Assembly (NCBI GenBank): GCA_963682055.1
Contig: OY821749.1
Location: 19,790,631 to 19,854,630 of the forward strand
Length of the DNA stretch: 64,000 nucleotides
Reading direction: 5' to 3'
Source: Primula veris
Taxonomy: Eukaryota > Streptophyta > Magnoliopsida > Ericales > Primulaceae
The notes beneath the pieces were generated by a model. The model saw only the letters and a program-made list of their open reading frames with translations, did no database searches and was not told the DNA's origin. The position numbers were made by a program, and so were the translations under genes. Below are positions 13,191 through 26,464 of the stretch, piece after piece; position 1 is the first letter of the stretch; each line of letters starts with the position of its first letter.

Positions 13191-13653
13191 CAGGGGCGGA
13201 TGCAAGGGTTGCCAGGAGTGGTCACCACATAAATTTTAAAAATATTTTTTTTATATAGAAAAATTCTGACATTCAATGTTTTATATATTAATAACACCAA
13301 AAAACAAATTGTAACTTAGTTAATTTGGTAAACATAAAGTAATTGCATTAACAAGATCCTTAGTTTGAGTCTCGTGGTTATTTTTTATTCTACATTTTTT
13401 TACTCTTTGAATTTTTCATTAATTGCATCTTTTAGGTAGTATAACAAAATTTATGAGTCAATAAAAAAGGTTTAAATTATAGTAAATTCGTGTTCCTACT
13501 CAATTTTTATGTGTTGTTTATAAATTTTGAATTAATGGACAAGTCATTTGAGCTTTTAACCTCCGGGTTTCTTTGGTTTTTTTTGTACGATTATTATACT
13601 AACAGGAAGAGAAAAAAAACAGCCCCCAAAATATAATCCTAGTTCCGCCAGTG
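13191..13653. mobile_element. Non-autonomous hAT element with 8-bp target-site duplication
   Basis: The element starts CAGGGGCGGATGCAAGG and ends CCTAGTTCCGCCAGTG, imperfect terminal inverted repeats. It is flanked by exact copies of GTTATCAC at 13183-13190 and 13654-13661. An 8-bp duplication with CA-type ends is diagnostic of the hAT superfamily. The 463-bp body is AT-rich and encodes nothing recognisable. Confidence 0.88.
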
Positions 13654-13661
13654 GTTATCAC

Positions 13662-14274
13662 ACCATGATTTGAACACATGCATCCTGTTTTTCCAATATC
13701 GAATATAAAATTATTAAGGGAGAGGTTCAATTAATTGTGTATTCCCAGAGAAAGAAAAGCAAATTCCAACTTATGCGGTCCTCAAACTTGTCCCTCTAAC
13801 TACTTTTTTTTCCACTTGAAATATTGACATCATCAAGATTCAAGGCCATTACCACATATAGGCCATAGCCGGATTCTAAGACACATCACAAACATAAAAA
13901 TAAAAACCTGACAATGATATATAAAGCATTCAATAAAAAACTAGTAAAAAAAAACATGAAAATTCTTATTTAAATCTTGGTAAAGTCTCTATCTAGCTAG
14001 CATTATTGTAACTTGACCAGACTAAAGGCCCACACCAACAACACACAGATATACTAATATAAACTCACAAGAGATAAGACTTGATTAGGACCCATCACTA
14101 TCCCCCACATGAACACAACCAACTGCTAAAATTGTACCCCAAAATTAAACTCAAACCACAAGTTGATTCTCAATGCCTATGTGGCTCATTCATAGCCGTT
14201 TGGTAGAAAATGAGAAATACTTGTACTGACAATACACTCTTCCATTTGGTGTCTTTGTCATGTTATAATGGGAC
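13662..14274. other. Downstream flank of the APRR2-like gene
   Basis: Non-coding sequence between the hAT element and the stop codon of the minus-strand APRR2-like gene. It should contain that gene's 3' UTR and polyadenylation region, but no precise site can be assigned. Confidence 0.45.
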
Positions 14275-17200
14275 CTAATGAGGTGGTGCCACGTCACAGA
14301 GGTGATGAATGGTATGGTATATCCCTTGGTTGGAGAGCTCAGTTAGGACTGAGTCTGTTGAAGGTGGTTTAAGCCCTATGGGAAGTGGTAACCATGGCTT
14401 GCTTATTGCCTCTTTCACTACTCTTTCGATCTCTTCCTCTGCCTGCATCAGTCATCACACACGAACATAAAATACAACAAAGAAATTACGTTTTATTGCG
14501 GAAATAGATACATATGATGGGCTGAGTGACACGTTACTAGTGCGTGAACTTGTTACAGACACAACTTTTCTAAAGTACACAAGGACTTTATGTTCTGTAA
14601 ATAGAGTCTGAAGTGATCCTAATTCCGTAGAATACTAATTTTAGACAAATCATATCGGCACTCGTTAAAAAGTAGTAGAATTTAGTAGGTACCTAATCAA
14701 AGTTAAGATGACTAATAGTACTTAATAAGACTGTTGGGTAAAATACTAGTTTATGCAAGTAGGAGGAGTGGCCCCTGGAGACCTCCCCCTCAAACAAGAG
14801 CATTGGAATAAAAGAAAAGTTGGTAAAATAACTTGCAACTTTTGAAGAAAGTAGATAGAATAATGGCTTTCCACAAAGAAATCATTAGGGAGACAAAATT
14901 TGAAAGCACTTTTAGCCATTTCAAGGACAACTATACCTAAAATTATAAAGTATCCTAGAAACAATTGATCACTAGCCAGCCATTATTGTCTATTGACATT
15001 TGAAGCATTTAGGTTCTCTGTTACTACTCTTTAAACATTTATGGGATTTTCATTCTAAATGATTCAAATTACCGGAGAAATGTTGAAAGAGTCTTGCATA
15101 ACATCGAAACTACCATGCACTGCATTCACAGTGGGGAATCCCTCGATATTCTGCATTTCACAAATAATTATTCATTAGTACAAACTTACCGTGATCTTAT
15201 TCTGAAATTATTAACTTATACAGTTCAGAGTTACATATAAACCGAGTACTCACTTGAGGGGACGGTTGAATATGCTCTTGTGGTGGCATCACAGGGCAAC
15301 CCCAAGCATCCGCATGCATCTGCAACACCGCAGCGTTTCTCATATCATCAAGATGAACACAGAAACATAGATAGTTTGTGTAAAACACAGAAACTTCTTA
15401 CTTACTCTGTATCATTTAATCGTATAATTAAGCACTATAGTCTCTCGACAACAACAAGAAAAGACGAATACGCACATTGTCTTGTACGAAACGCATTTGC
15501 AGCGCATAAAGCAAATATATTTATTACCTCTTCCGAGTAAATGCAATTAATGAAATTGCATATCAATCCGTCCTTGGTTAAAAAGAGAATAAAATATAAT
15601 TTATTTATCATGAATATTTCAGTCCATAGTAGTGGCAAGATGTGGTGCCACATTATTATACCTCTTTAGATTTTAAGAGCATTTCTGGATTATAAAGTAA
15701 CAAGAATCTTTGTTCCTCAAGTAAAAGATAATCACAAAAGAAATTCAGTGGCAGAATCAGGAATATTATTCTTTTACTGATATTGATATGGGGGTGCCAA
15801 AGTAAAGTAATTGAGTATCTTAAGGAAAATAAGTGCTTGTCATTTTTTGTCAAAATGAAGGACATGCATCTCTTAGGGCACCGCCTAGTTACTCATACCA
15901 AAACTAAAATAAGAGTGAACTTTACCCCTTGATACGGTTGCCAATGCCAACTTTCATTATTTTGCCATGGCGGGTAATAAGTCGGGGCCCACATCTGCAC
16001 GCCTGAGGTGTAATTTCCGTGTGAGCCCCAATTAGGATAGACCGCAGCATTTGGTGAAGTGGTATTGTAATATGGAGGATACGCCATAACAGGCCTATGA
16101 TGATGATAAGTGTTTTGAGTTAGTATTTGCCATCTCCTATCAGCTTCTTTTGGTAGAATAGGCCTATGTTGCATTCTGTATTTCTGCTCAATCAAGTTGA
16201 AAATTGTCATTTACTTTAAAATATCAAACTTAGTTTTTTTAGCTCTACCTTAAGATTCACAAAAATAAAATGTTAAAGCCAACCTGAAGATGACTAGCTA
16301 TGTTATGTCTCGTAAGTCCTTGTACTTTCATCAACTCAAGAATACGAGATGGAATGGCCTGATCCACTCCGAGTTTTTCCACGGCCTTCACGAACTTCTT
16401 GTGTAATTCAGGGGTCCAGTCTACCTGAAGATACATCAAATTAGATAATAGGGACACCGGACAGATAACATATACGGAGTATCATAACACACTGTATTAA
16501 AAGTGATATGTAAATAAAATAAGCGTTTGATTTGCTAGGTAGAATTTGCTTATAAAAAGGAATTTTCTGAACTTGATATAAAGACAAGTGCTTAGATATA
16601 GAGTACTTTACCTTCAATTTCTTCCGATTACTTTTCTTTTCACTTGATTTATGTAGAACAGGTATCTCATGACCATTTTTATTTTTTTGTTGAGGCAACG
16701 AATTATTCTCGCTTTGGCTAATATCATCTCCTTGATCTTGATTATCAATAATATTATGACTCGTCTTATCATCAACTACATCAGCTATATTGGAACTTGT
16801 AGTTTCGACAAATTTACGATTCCTGTCTTGATCCACATTATCTCTATCCGTAGATAAAATACTATGATCCATTAAATCTCCATCGTCCAGTAATCTCTCT
16901 GCTTGTTTTAGTTGAGGGGTTGGAGGAGTGGGGCACTTATCACTTAACCTTGAGTTTTCCTGGTAGTCATTTTCTTCAGTTTTTACAGAAAGATTACCCT
17001 TTTGTCCTTCGACATTGGGCTGAGATTTAAACATAGACAAAACAGATTCTTTTATGGGATTTAAGGATTTGTGCAGCTCTTTTTCTCCTGAACTAAAGGC
17101 CTGCTCATAAAGGAAACAAATACCATTAATTTTGGGATTTAGGAAATGGAAATAAATATTGAAACTGTTCTTGGTTTGAAAACATTAACAATTGGGAATT

Positions 17201-19076
17201 GTGTTTGGAACAATTCTTAAAGACGGTTTTTAGATCATATTCGGTAGAAATCATATTTTGGGAACCAATGAAAGGTGTCCTTTGGATCATAATACTCTGA
17301 AATATGAAATAGCATGTATAACTAGACTTTTGAATAATTTCACTGTTCTTGTAATATTTGAAAGGAAAACATGATCAGCCTAAAAATGATGTGCATTTAT
17401 AGTTTTTACTTTGAAGGCCAAAACTTTTAAGCTGAATGAACCTAAAATTCACTCAGTCTCAAACAAGCTAGTTTATTTGATATAAAGGTTGCAGCCACAC
17501 AAGCACTAGTAAGGCGACAGATTGAGCCTGGGGCTAACCTTGTGAACTATATGCTGCCACAGATTTTTAAGCTTCTCGTCGGAAAGCGGCTTCAAAAGAA
17601 ATTCGACTGCTCCGAGCTAAAAATACAAATTACATAGCAAAACGAAAAAAAAATTAGTGAATGCATTCCAATTAACCAAAACTAACAAAAACATTAGAAT
17701 CGTTAATGTGTTATGGGATTTTCAGAGAGCTCACCGCTATACATTTCATCATAGTATTAAGGCATTGCATGTTTGAGATCACTGTTTGAAATCAATAAAA
17801 CATGTGTCATTTCTAAATTGTTTGCATGACCGAAAAGAAAGTTAAAAATATAGAAGGAAAAACACTGAGAAATTTGAGAGCTTCCTTTTGTTTATTAAAA
17901 GGCTCTCGACACTTACTTATTATGGGTAAGTCCTTTGCTGATTCAAGAAACTTGAATCTGGTATGGCTGTTCTCTGCACTTACCTGCAAATAGTTAATTA
18001 AACTATAAAAATTAACATACGATAGCTGCCATTAAGAGTATATATCTTGATTATACTAATTAGTTGAGTTTACCTCTACAATAGCAACATGGAAATCATC
18101 GGATCTATTCGAAATTGCCTGTAATGCATCCTCCTCATTGCTAAATAAAGAAACTGTGGGAGGGAAGTGCAATTAAATGATCCAATAATAAGAATATACA
18201 AAAGTGATATCATATGAGAATCTAAAAAGATGACAACATACTGGAGTGTTTGCATTTGTGAAAAATGACAAAACAACATAATTGTTTTACTTTTGGCTTG
18301 ACTTAGCATTTCGGAGAAAATTGCATTCTCCAACACATCATTAGGAACTTCTCAATTACAAAATAATGGACAATCTCTACAATTAATCTGCTAATTTAGA
18401 TTAACGTCCGCAGTGTCAGGATAGTAATCAGTATTATCGAGTAATCGTATTTTCAAAGATTTGTACACATATACGTACAAAAATTGCTTACATTTTTTAA
18501 AGATCAAGTTAGTGTAAGGAAAATTGGAAACAATGTCTGCAACTCTGCCATCTACAACGATTTAAGCAATATGTGCACTGATGTGTAAATAGGATCACTT
18601 AGATTAACCCTTTTTAATTGGGCTGATGCGCCTTAATTTTATAAGTGAATTAGTACTTTATGATTCCAAGAATATTAAATAGATTAAAGTTGCCAAATGA
18701 GTTTTCTTGCAACAAATTTGTAATCAGACAGACCCGAAATGTTTTAACCACTTCCCTTCCGCTCTTATCTTCTTCGTTTATGTTCATCTCAGAGTTGGGA
18801 AAAGATCAAAGTGATAATCAACATTTTAGATCACTCCTAATTAAATTGAAGATAGAAATATAATTATGGGGGACAAAAAGAAACTTGTAGCTACTTATTT
18901 GAGCAGTACAAAGTGCAAAAAGTAAATTGTACGATAGAAATTTTCTAACCATTATAATCTAGCTTTTCCAGCTTCGATGTTATCTCAGCTGAAGAATCAG
19001 AGTCTTCATCAAAGAGAAGAACCTTGAGACCCTTTGGAAAATCACTCCATCCTACTAAATCAGTAGCAGTAACCAT
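14275..19076 (-). CDS. APRR2: APRR2-like pseudo-response regulator / GARP transcription factor
   Basis: Eleven exons join cleanly into 532 residues: 18950-19076, 18074-18153, 17917-17983, 17735-17781, 17539-17616, 16612-17100, 16284-16424, 15926-16183, 15254-15319, 15073-15150 and 14275-14442. Residues 1-133 form a receiver-like domain ([31 protein letters not shown]). The phospho-acceptor position reads VAIVEV, so the Asp is Glu and it is a pseudo-receiver. Residues 297-343 are the GARP/Myb-like DNA-binding domain ([19 protein letters not shown] ... [11 protein letters not shown]). A long acidic, low-complexity linker lies between the two. The C terminus has the conserved [14 protein letters not shown] segment. 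Length matches Arabidopsis APRR2 (about 535). Family knowledge: APRR2/GLK-related proteins promote chloroplast development and pigmentation, notably in fruit. The gene looks intact. Confidence 0.95.
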
Positions 19077-19900
19077 AGCTGGATTTGCATCGTTTTCAGC
19101 CCGATAATGGTATTTGAAAGATGGCCTTATTACTCGGCATAAAATAATTCTGCGTTTTAAGCCAAAAGACAAACTTGGAATTATAAATCCAACATAGTAG
19201 TTTGTCCTTTACAAAAAAATCATAAACATAGTTTAGTACAAACCCTTAGCTTGTCTGAGCACTAAATGAAATACATAATTTGCAGATATGAATGTGTAAA
19301 TGCCTAAACGAGTGTATCTTTAGTAAAATTGTGCGGAAATTATTTCTCCATTGTTGGATCACAAGATCAGAGTTGTGATTTAAACATCCAAAACTATGCT
19401 TCATGTAATTCACTTATACACTGGAAAGCTAATTAAAAGTCTCTTGACCGAATAAAAATTGATTTAAATAACACAAAAATGGTTTTATTTTCGGGGACAA
19501 AGTGTTTCTAAATAAATACACATTTATAAGAACAGCTAAAAAACACATGACAGATCTCAAGAAAAAACAAAGGGAGAAACATCATTTACCAAAATTAGAG
19601 AAAAAACATGAAGAAAACAAATCATGGCTAGTAACAAAACAAAACATCACCTTTAGAAAATGAAAACTCTTATGAGATCACAAATTAATCCAAAGAATAA
19701 GAACTGAAAGTGACACTGTAATAAGGAATGATCATCAAGTTATTACAAGTTATAAGCACACGTGCAAAATAACTTAAAAAAATATATAAAACAAATTATT
19801 GGCTGGAAAAAAAATATGATTTGATTACCTTGCTTGAATGCAGATTTTGTTCTTGAGAGTTTTTTTATTTTATTTTATTTTATGATAGAAAGAGAGAGAT
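19077..19900 (-). other. Probable 5' UTR and leader intron of the APRR2-like gene
   Basis: On the minus strand an AAG|GTAATC donor follows at 19829/19828 after a GA-rich stretch. Possible acceptors (...AAACGCAG or ...AATCCAG) lie just upstream of the ATG. This suggests a 5' UTR exon beginning above 19829 and a leader intron of about 0.7 kb. It is inferred from splice-site appearance only. Confidence 0.4.
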
Positions 19901-22900
19901 TAATAATGTGTAGTTCATGAAGGTGGCCTGTGACTTTCTGTATAGTTACTATTGGTAAACCACGGGCCACAGAATGTGCATTTATAGTCTTTTCCTCGAC
20001 TAGTCATAGTGTCCTTTCTAAACTTTCTTCATTTATAGTATTTCAAACAAAACCAAACAAAACAAAAAAACTTTCTTCATTTATTTTTTTAAATCAAAAT
20101 AACTAGTATTAATTGGAATTAATATAATAATATCCTGATCTGTTGTTTGTAAATTTTATAATACTGTATTAGTGTATTACTACATGGTTGAATATAATGT
20201 TATCCATAGAAATTTTCATTTAGTGCATGCTTTCCAGACTTAAATATCAAAATCTGGTAGTTAAAATCTTTTTTTTTTTAAATTTAGTTACAAATGTTCA
20301 ATGATGGTACTAATTTTTTACATTTGCTTTTTAACTTTGATGTTTACTTATGCGGTCTTGATATGTAACAAATTCTAAACAAAAACCATAAATTCAGGAA
20401 TTTAATAATTAAGTAGGAAAATATATAGCAAGTAAACAATAAATTTCACTTATCCAAAAGTACCTCTAATAAAGTCAATATACATGCATACAATTCTCCC
20501 TAAGCACGTAAAGATAGACTCTTTAAGTTTTTCCATTGGTATCAAATAATAAGTTTGTATTTTTAAATGTCATTAATTGCTTAGCTTATCTACCTGCTTA
20601 TATTTATAAGCAAAAACATGATCAAACTGTTAAATTAATTTAATTCATCTATGTGAAAATTATAACAGACTTGTACTTGTAGTTGTAGTACGAAAGAGGA
20701 GTACTGTCCTGTATCAGTTCATTCCCCTTTTCATTACCTGAAACTAAAGAATTAAAGATGATTTAAATATATCTTCAACAATAAATTTCATCAAGTGAAC
20801 ACTCACGCCCGGGCAGCACAGACCCAAATCGGATAAGTCTTGGATCTTGATCAACATCCGACTGTATTTTTAATATAGTTATTAGTTAGAATAAAAATAT
20901 GAAACATCAATTTGTTTACAATGTGTTGCAATAGCTCAAATGATAGATCAACTTTTTATTTAACATATGATATCATGGTTTTGAAACTCTTCAGTTACAA
21001 TTTAATTTTCTTTTTATTTTAATTTGTATTTATCGAGAAAAAAAAAGCGAACATTAAGCATTCCGACATACCGGGCCAGTTACGTAACCACATCCCAAAA
21101 CAAAAATAATGGATAGCTAAAAACGAGTTATGTATAATGTTGCTCAAATAAGAAACTTTATAACAAAAACTTTTAATATTGTTTCATTTTCTTTTAAGAG
21201 TTTTTCATTATTTATTTGGTACGACGCCTCTTTTTAGTAATGTACGATTATTTCTTAGCCGATGGTTGTAACTTGTGCAGAACGGCGTAATCATAAAAAT
21301 TTACTTCTCGGGGCTAAATAGAGTAACAATATGAAGAACATAAGATGGAACAGTTTAAAAAAATTAAAAAAAAAAACAAATTAAAGTGAATAAGATCATA
21401 GAAAAATGTAGATGTGCGTCTTTACCATTTAGGCAATAGGCATCATAGAAATGTCATGATCATAAACTATGGTAAGTTTTTTTTTTTTAAGCTTAGGCAA
21501 TGAGAAAAAACATATCCATATTTGGCATAATTGTTTTTTCTTGTTGAAATAATTAATGTATTTAAGTAATAAGGTACGGAATTATATTTAAGTTGCAATT
21601 ACTACAATTAAACGATGACATTATATAGCTTCTATATATGTATGTATGTTGGGTGTAAATAAATGTTAATTAACTTTATTTATCAACCGTATCTAGTCGA
21701 TTTATTTCAGACTTGAAGATTTGATTAACTTTTTACAAATAGGCGAGCCATTAGGCGAGGGCACTTACATCTGCAAGCATCAAATCTGATTAATTATTCA
21801 AACTAAGTTTAGAAAAATCTTACTCCATAAGCATTAGTTTTATTTTATATGTACGCAAGGACTATATTCAATGTTGTAACTTGTAAGAAACATTTAGATT
21901 CAAAAGCAGCTTTATTTTAATCTGAATCGTCAAAATCGTGAGTAATATTCTTTCATTTTTACTACTTGCAACTCATTTCAGTTCGAATTATATCATTCAT
22001 AAGCGAACAAATTAATGCTTTTATACCAGTGTATACCAGTAGAGTCGAACTATACCATATATTATGAATAATATTAATTATTTTTCCACTCAAATAGAGT
22101 GTATGAAATTCCTCCAACTAAAGTGAGCCAACCAATGAAATGAATTATCAATCCTCGCAAGATATGTACTCCTACTAAGTATTCTTGGTAATTAATTGGA
22201 GTTTATGGAATATATTTGTTGGTCGTTTAACATAATAAGAACCACGTTACTCTTATCAGAAAAAACCCCGAAAAATATATACTCGTCTATTGTATGGTTT
22301 TGCCCTGAATATCTAATATATTAGAATACAAGTGTTAAGAGTAAATTTTATGTACGACACACTAACATGTCATGTTTAATTAAAGTGGATATATATGTAG
22401 GCATAAGTCTACATTCACGTGTCGTTCGTGACAGTCTTTATGCTGACGGGTCATACAAGTAACTAGGATACATTACAGCATCTAGTAATCAAGAGATAAA
22501 GTTGTTGAAAATTTTAGTAGTCTCTCTCTATTTGTCCTAGCGAATTTGCTATTATAAATATGACTTTATATAAATGAAGTCGCTTGTGATTGTTTACGAC
22601 TAAGCTACAAGACAAAATAAACTTTTTTTTTTCAAGCAACAAGATCCTCGCTTATTACTACCGTTGATAACAACGTCTGCTAGTATACAGTTCAATTTGC
22701 ACTGAAAACAAGTTTCGATAGGCAATCGACAAATAAGGTAGTAGATACAAACCTTCTACAACTCAAAACTTCTACCTAAGTCATTCCAACTTGAGATAGA
22801 CAAATCTAAGAAAACTCAAACAAGTAAAATACGTAAAGAGACTCGAATCAAATATCTAATAGAAAAAAACAAAATTTTGCTACGTCGATCGTCCAGTCCG

Positions 22901-23860
22901 GCGAGACAAAGGAAGGAAAGACGATGGTGATGGAACAAGTCACAATCTAATTGTCGAGTCCCGAAAAGACCTAAGAGTCCACAACCCTAGTAAAACAAAA
23001 GCTTTCGGAGTGTCAACACACAAATAGGCACTCTATATAGAGACCTACGAGTACCATAACTCAAAAGCGTCAATCTAAGTCCCAATAGTTCGAAGCAAAA
23101 TAAACACTTTAATCGTCGTGACATTTGCAAAATATATTACGATCTTTTTATATAAGTGTTTATATCATGTTGCAATTAATGAATTCGTTTAAGTAGTTTT
23201 AACAGATAAGCATGTCTCAATTGCAACCAAAGTAAGGATTATTTAGCATCAAAAATTTTGCCAACAAAATAGTAAAGAAATTGACACATTGCAAACGCGC
23301 AAAGATGCCAAAAAACATATATTAAAATAGAATGGAACTACGAAAATAGAAATGGAAGAAAGATAAAGTCAGGGCACGAGATAACCAAATGACTAAAGCT
23401 ATCTAATTAAATATTAGGAAAGATCTCATATAATATATGAACAAATGTTTTGTATATATATATATATATATGGGGGTTGCGGTGCGTACTTACGTGTGTA
23501 GCAAATTGACCAATTCAAGCTATCGATAAATAGATCAAATCAAGAGTGATCTAAACGTTTATTTTGATTTCGAATCACTTTTCCACAAGGTAAGTCCCAA
23601 GCAATATATTGCAATAGTATAAAGCGTGACAATTTAAAAAACACCAGAGTTTAGCATGGTCCGCCTCAACAAAAATTACGTCCAGTCCACCAGTTTAAAC
23701 GGAGCTTTATCTTTTTATTGAATCTTCATTCAGAGCAGCGTAAATGTTCTTTATTTGGAACAGAGTTACACACAATAATTAACAGTGAGACCTAAGACAT
23801 AGCACATGATCTTGGATCCCACTATTAGAGAGCACTTGTTGTTCCAGTAATAAACTCATT
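19901..23860. other. Long AT-rich spacer, no gene seen
   Basis: No coding region or element with clear ends was recognised in about 4 kb. The part adjoining 19900 should hold the APRR2-like promoter. A less AT-rich patch at about 22620-23110 has the look of a decayed transposon fragment, but no frame stays open. A short (TA)n run lies at about 23453-23471. Confidence 0.45.
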
Positions 23861-24061
23861 AGTTATTAGGGATGAAGAAAAAAATCCGTAAACCCAACCC
23901 GTAACCCAATCCATACGGATCGGGGCAGGTTGAATGTTCAAAAAAAATCAATCCGTCCCGTCCTAATCTGCTATATATTTTGCGGGGTGAGTTAGGGTTG
24001 AAGTTTTCAAACCGCGGGTTAATCCGCCCCAACCCATTTCAACCCGTAATATATATATAAT

Positions 24062-24098
<37 letters not shown>

Positions 24099-24480
24099 TG
24101 TATTTCAAGATACCAACCTTCCATTCTTGTTATATTTTAGTTTTGTTATTTGTTCGCGAATGTTCGAAACATATTTTGATTGGTTTTAATTTATATTTCT
24201 CTTTGAAAAATTCAATTTATTTTAAATTTTAGGTTAGTTATGCAAACTATGAAAAACAAAGGACCAAAATGAAAATTTAAGAATCAATCACGCCCCAACC
24301 CGTCCCAACCCGTAATTTATTTAGCGGGTTGGGATTTTAATTGTAACGAATTGGGTTGGGATGACATTTAAATTTTATTAATCATCTCAATTCGCCCCGT
24401 CATTTATTTTGTAAGTTGGATTAGGATTAAACTCAATCCGTCATAACCGGTCCGTAGTCTCCCCTACTTACTATACTTAA
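23860..24480. repeat. Dispersed repeat rich in 'aaccc' words
   Basis: Contains 'cgtaaacccaacccgtaaccc' near the left end and the complementary 'gcgggttggga ... ttgggttggga' type near 24320-24360, with a (TA)n run at about 24048-24095 in the middle. This composition is common in old plant non-autonomous transposons. Class not determined. Confidence 0.45.
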
Positions 24481-24630
24481 TTTTTGGTAAAGTGGCTGGC
24501 ATAAACATGGCTATGCTCATTTTAAAAGATGAATTTATCTCTCGTTACTTCTTTTTTTCTTTTTTTCTCTTTTTCTCTCAATACAAATTATTTAGTTCTT
24601 TCAAATATATGTAGCAGAATTCATGCTTGA

Positions 24631-24946
24631 TGTGCTTTATCTTGTATTTATCATGATTTACTCTGGTGATATCCTTTGGCTCTTTTTTTATTTATTAATT
24701 TGAACCTGAAATTATGTTGCATTCTTTTTTCTTGATTGTTAAAATTTTATGGCACTTAAATGAATAGATAAATGTCATTTCCTTTTAATGTGCTTTATCT
24801 TGTATTTATCATGATTTACTCTAGTGATATCCTTTGGCTCTTTTTTTATTTATTAATTTGAACCTGAAATTATGGTGTCTTGTTCTTTCTTGATTGTTAA
24901 AATTTTATGGCGCTTAAATGAATAGATAAATGGCATTTCCTTTTAG
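24631..24946. repeat. Two-copy direct tandem duplication, 158-bp period
   Basis: 24631-24788 is repeated at 24789-24946 with few differences. Both copies start TGTGCTTTATCTTGTATTTA and end near 'atttccttttaRa'. Non-coding. Confidence 0.9.
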
Positions 24947-25860
24947 ATTTTTTGCATGATATTTACTATTATTTTTTCCGAATATTTTTTTAGTTATAAG
25001 TTACAACTTATTGACTAAATAAATTTAATATAAATATTTATAGAGAATCTGCAATTTTGAGTACATGTAAACTTAATAGCTAAAGTTAATAAAGTATGAT
25101 TTTTGTGTTAAGTATGGAGAGCGGTATGCATAGACTGATGTGGATGTTCTTTTCCAAATTAGTACATGGTTTGTAGTATGTAATTGTCCTTAAATGTAAA
25201 TTATGAAAAAACTAATTAACTCGAGCACTCTTAATACAAAAGTTCTAGTAACAATCGACATTCAAAAAGATTATTTATATTGTTTATTTGGAAACATTTC
25301 GGTATTCGATCTTGTATCTCATCGATTTGGACGAGTCCGTCCTACTTGTGAGTTTGTGATACTCACCAAAAAGTATACGACTATTCGAACTTGATAACTT
25401 GTACTTCATGGATGCATGCCAACCTAAACGACGTGCTACAATAATAATCCGCATGTTAAGCAGTTCGTTGTATTGGCGAACTGAATCCACCTTTGATGTT
25501 ACAAATTCTTTAAAGAAATCATTTTTTTAATATCGGAGAACAATTTCTATTTAGATACTTAAAAATTAAGCAGTCTAAGCTATAATAAATTAAATGATGT
25601 CTATCACGAATGCATGAAAAAGGTGGACCCATTACCAAATAAAGTATGAGGCAATATATGTAAGGTCAATCGAGAAATGTATTGTCTAATACCTAATAAA
25701 AACATGCCCAGAGGGTCACATTTACTAGCTCATGGTTTTGAAGTTTTCCATATCGTAATCTCGTATACGTGAAAAAATAAAATTAAATAAATCAATATAT
25801 GTTTCTTAGTTAAAATAAGTTGTACCGTGTACGTTGTGAGTGAGCTAGTATAAGAGCATT
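24947..25860. other. Spacer, no gene seen
   Basis: AT-rich sequence. Short overlapping ORFs on both strands around 25200-25490 show no recognisable motif and are best regarded as chance. Confidence 0.45.
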
Positions 25861-26214
25861 AGAGCAACCACACCAATTGCTAAAATTCTTGTCTAATATG
25901 CTAATCTGCACTTTTAAAGAAAATATGAACATTTTTCAATTACCAGTCTCTCTATTGATTTATATTCATTTTTTTCCCTCCAATTTGGTTTTCAAGTTTT
26001 AATATGGATGGCTCATTCATGTTTCATGAAAAAAATATTATTATCTTCTTTTTATTTATATGGAGAGCTCTTACCCTTCTCATATTTAAGGGAAAGTTTA
26101 GGAGAAACCTAATACAAGGATAATTAAGAGAGATTGATGCACCATTCTTTTTTATAAAAATTCCACAAAACAAGGAAACAATATATTTTAGAGATATTGA
26201 TGTTGGTGCTATAA
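25861..26214. mobile_element. MITE-like element, GAGCAASCAC family, copy 2
   Basis: The left end 'agagcaaccacaccaatt' and the right end 'attgatgttggtgctata' are imperfect inverse complements and resemble the ends of the element at 4438-4839. The interior is non-coding. Decayed; boundaries approximate. Confidence 0.4.
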
Positions 26215-26355
26215 AGGGTTTGTTGAACAATATACATTTATGTTTTGAAAGTTTGATTCAAACTTTGTCGAGTTGAGAGCTGCCACTGTTGCTACACGAG
26301 GCTTTTATGCTTATTATGGGAGTAACACTGTTGTAGATCGGATATACTAAAAATA

Positions 26356-26464
26356 TGGGTGTGACAACCACTAAAAACCCAACACATATGTGAGAACCCA
26401 AAAATAAATATTCTAAATTTAATTTAAAATTCAAACTAATATATTTTATTGGTTGTCACACACT
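26356..26464. mobile_element. Small MITE-like inverted repeat
   Basis: The left end GGTGTGACAACCACTAAAA and the right end TTTTATTGGTTGTCACACAC are inverse complements with about two mismatches, enclosing about 70 bp of AT-rich DNA. Confidence 0.5.

Noticed and set aside
25203..25490. Overlapping ORFs on both strands
   Set aside because: They are short, AT-rich, without recognisable motifs or splice partners; best explained by chance.
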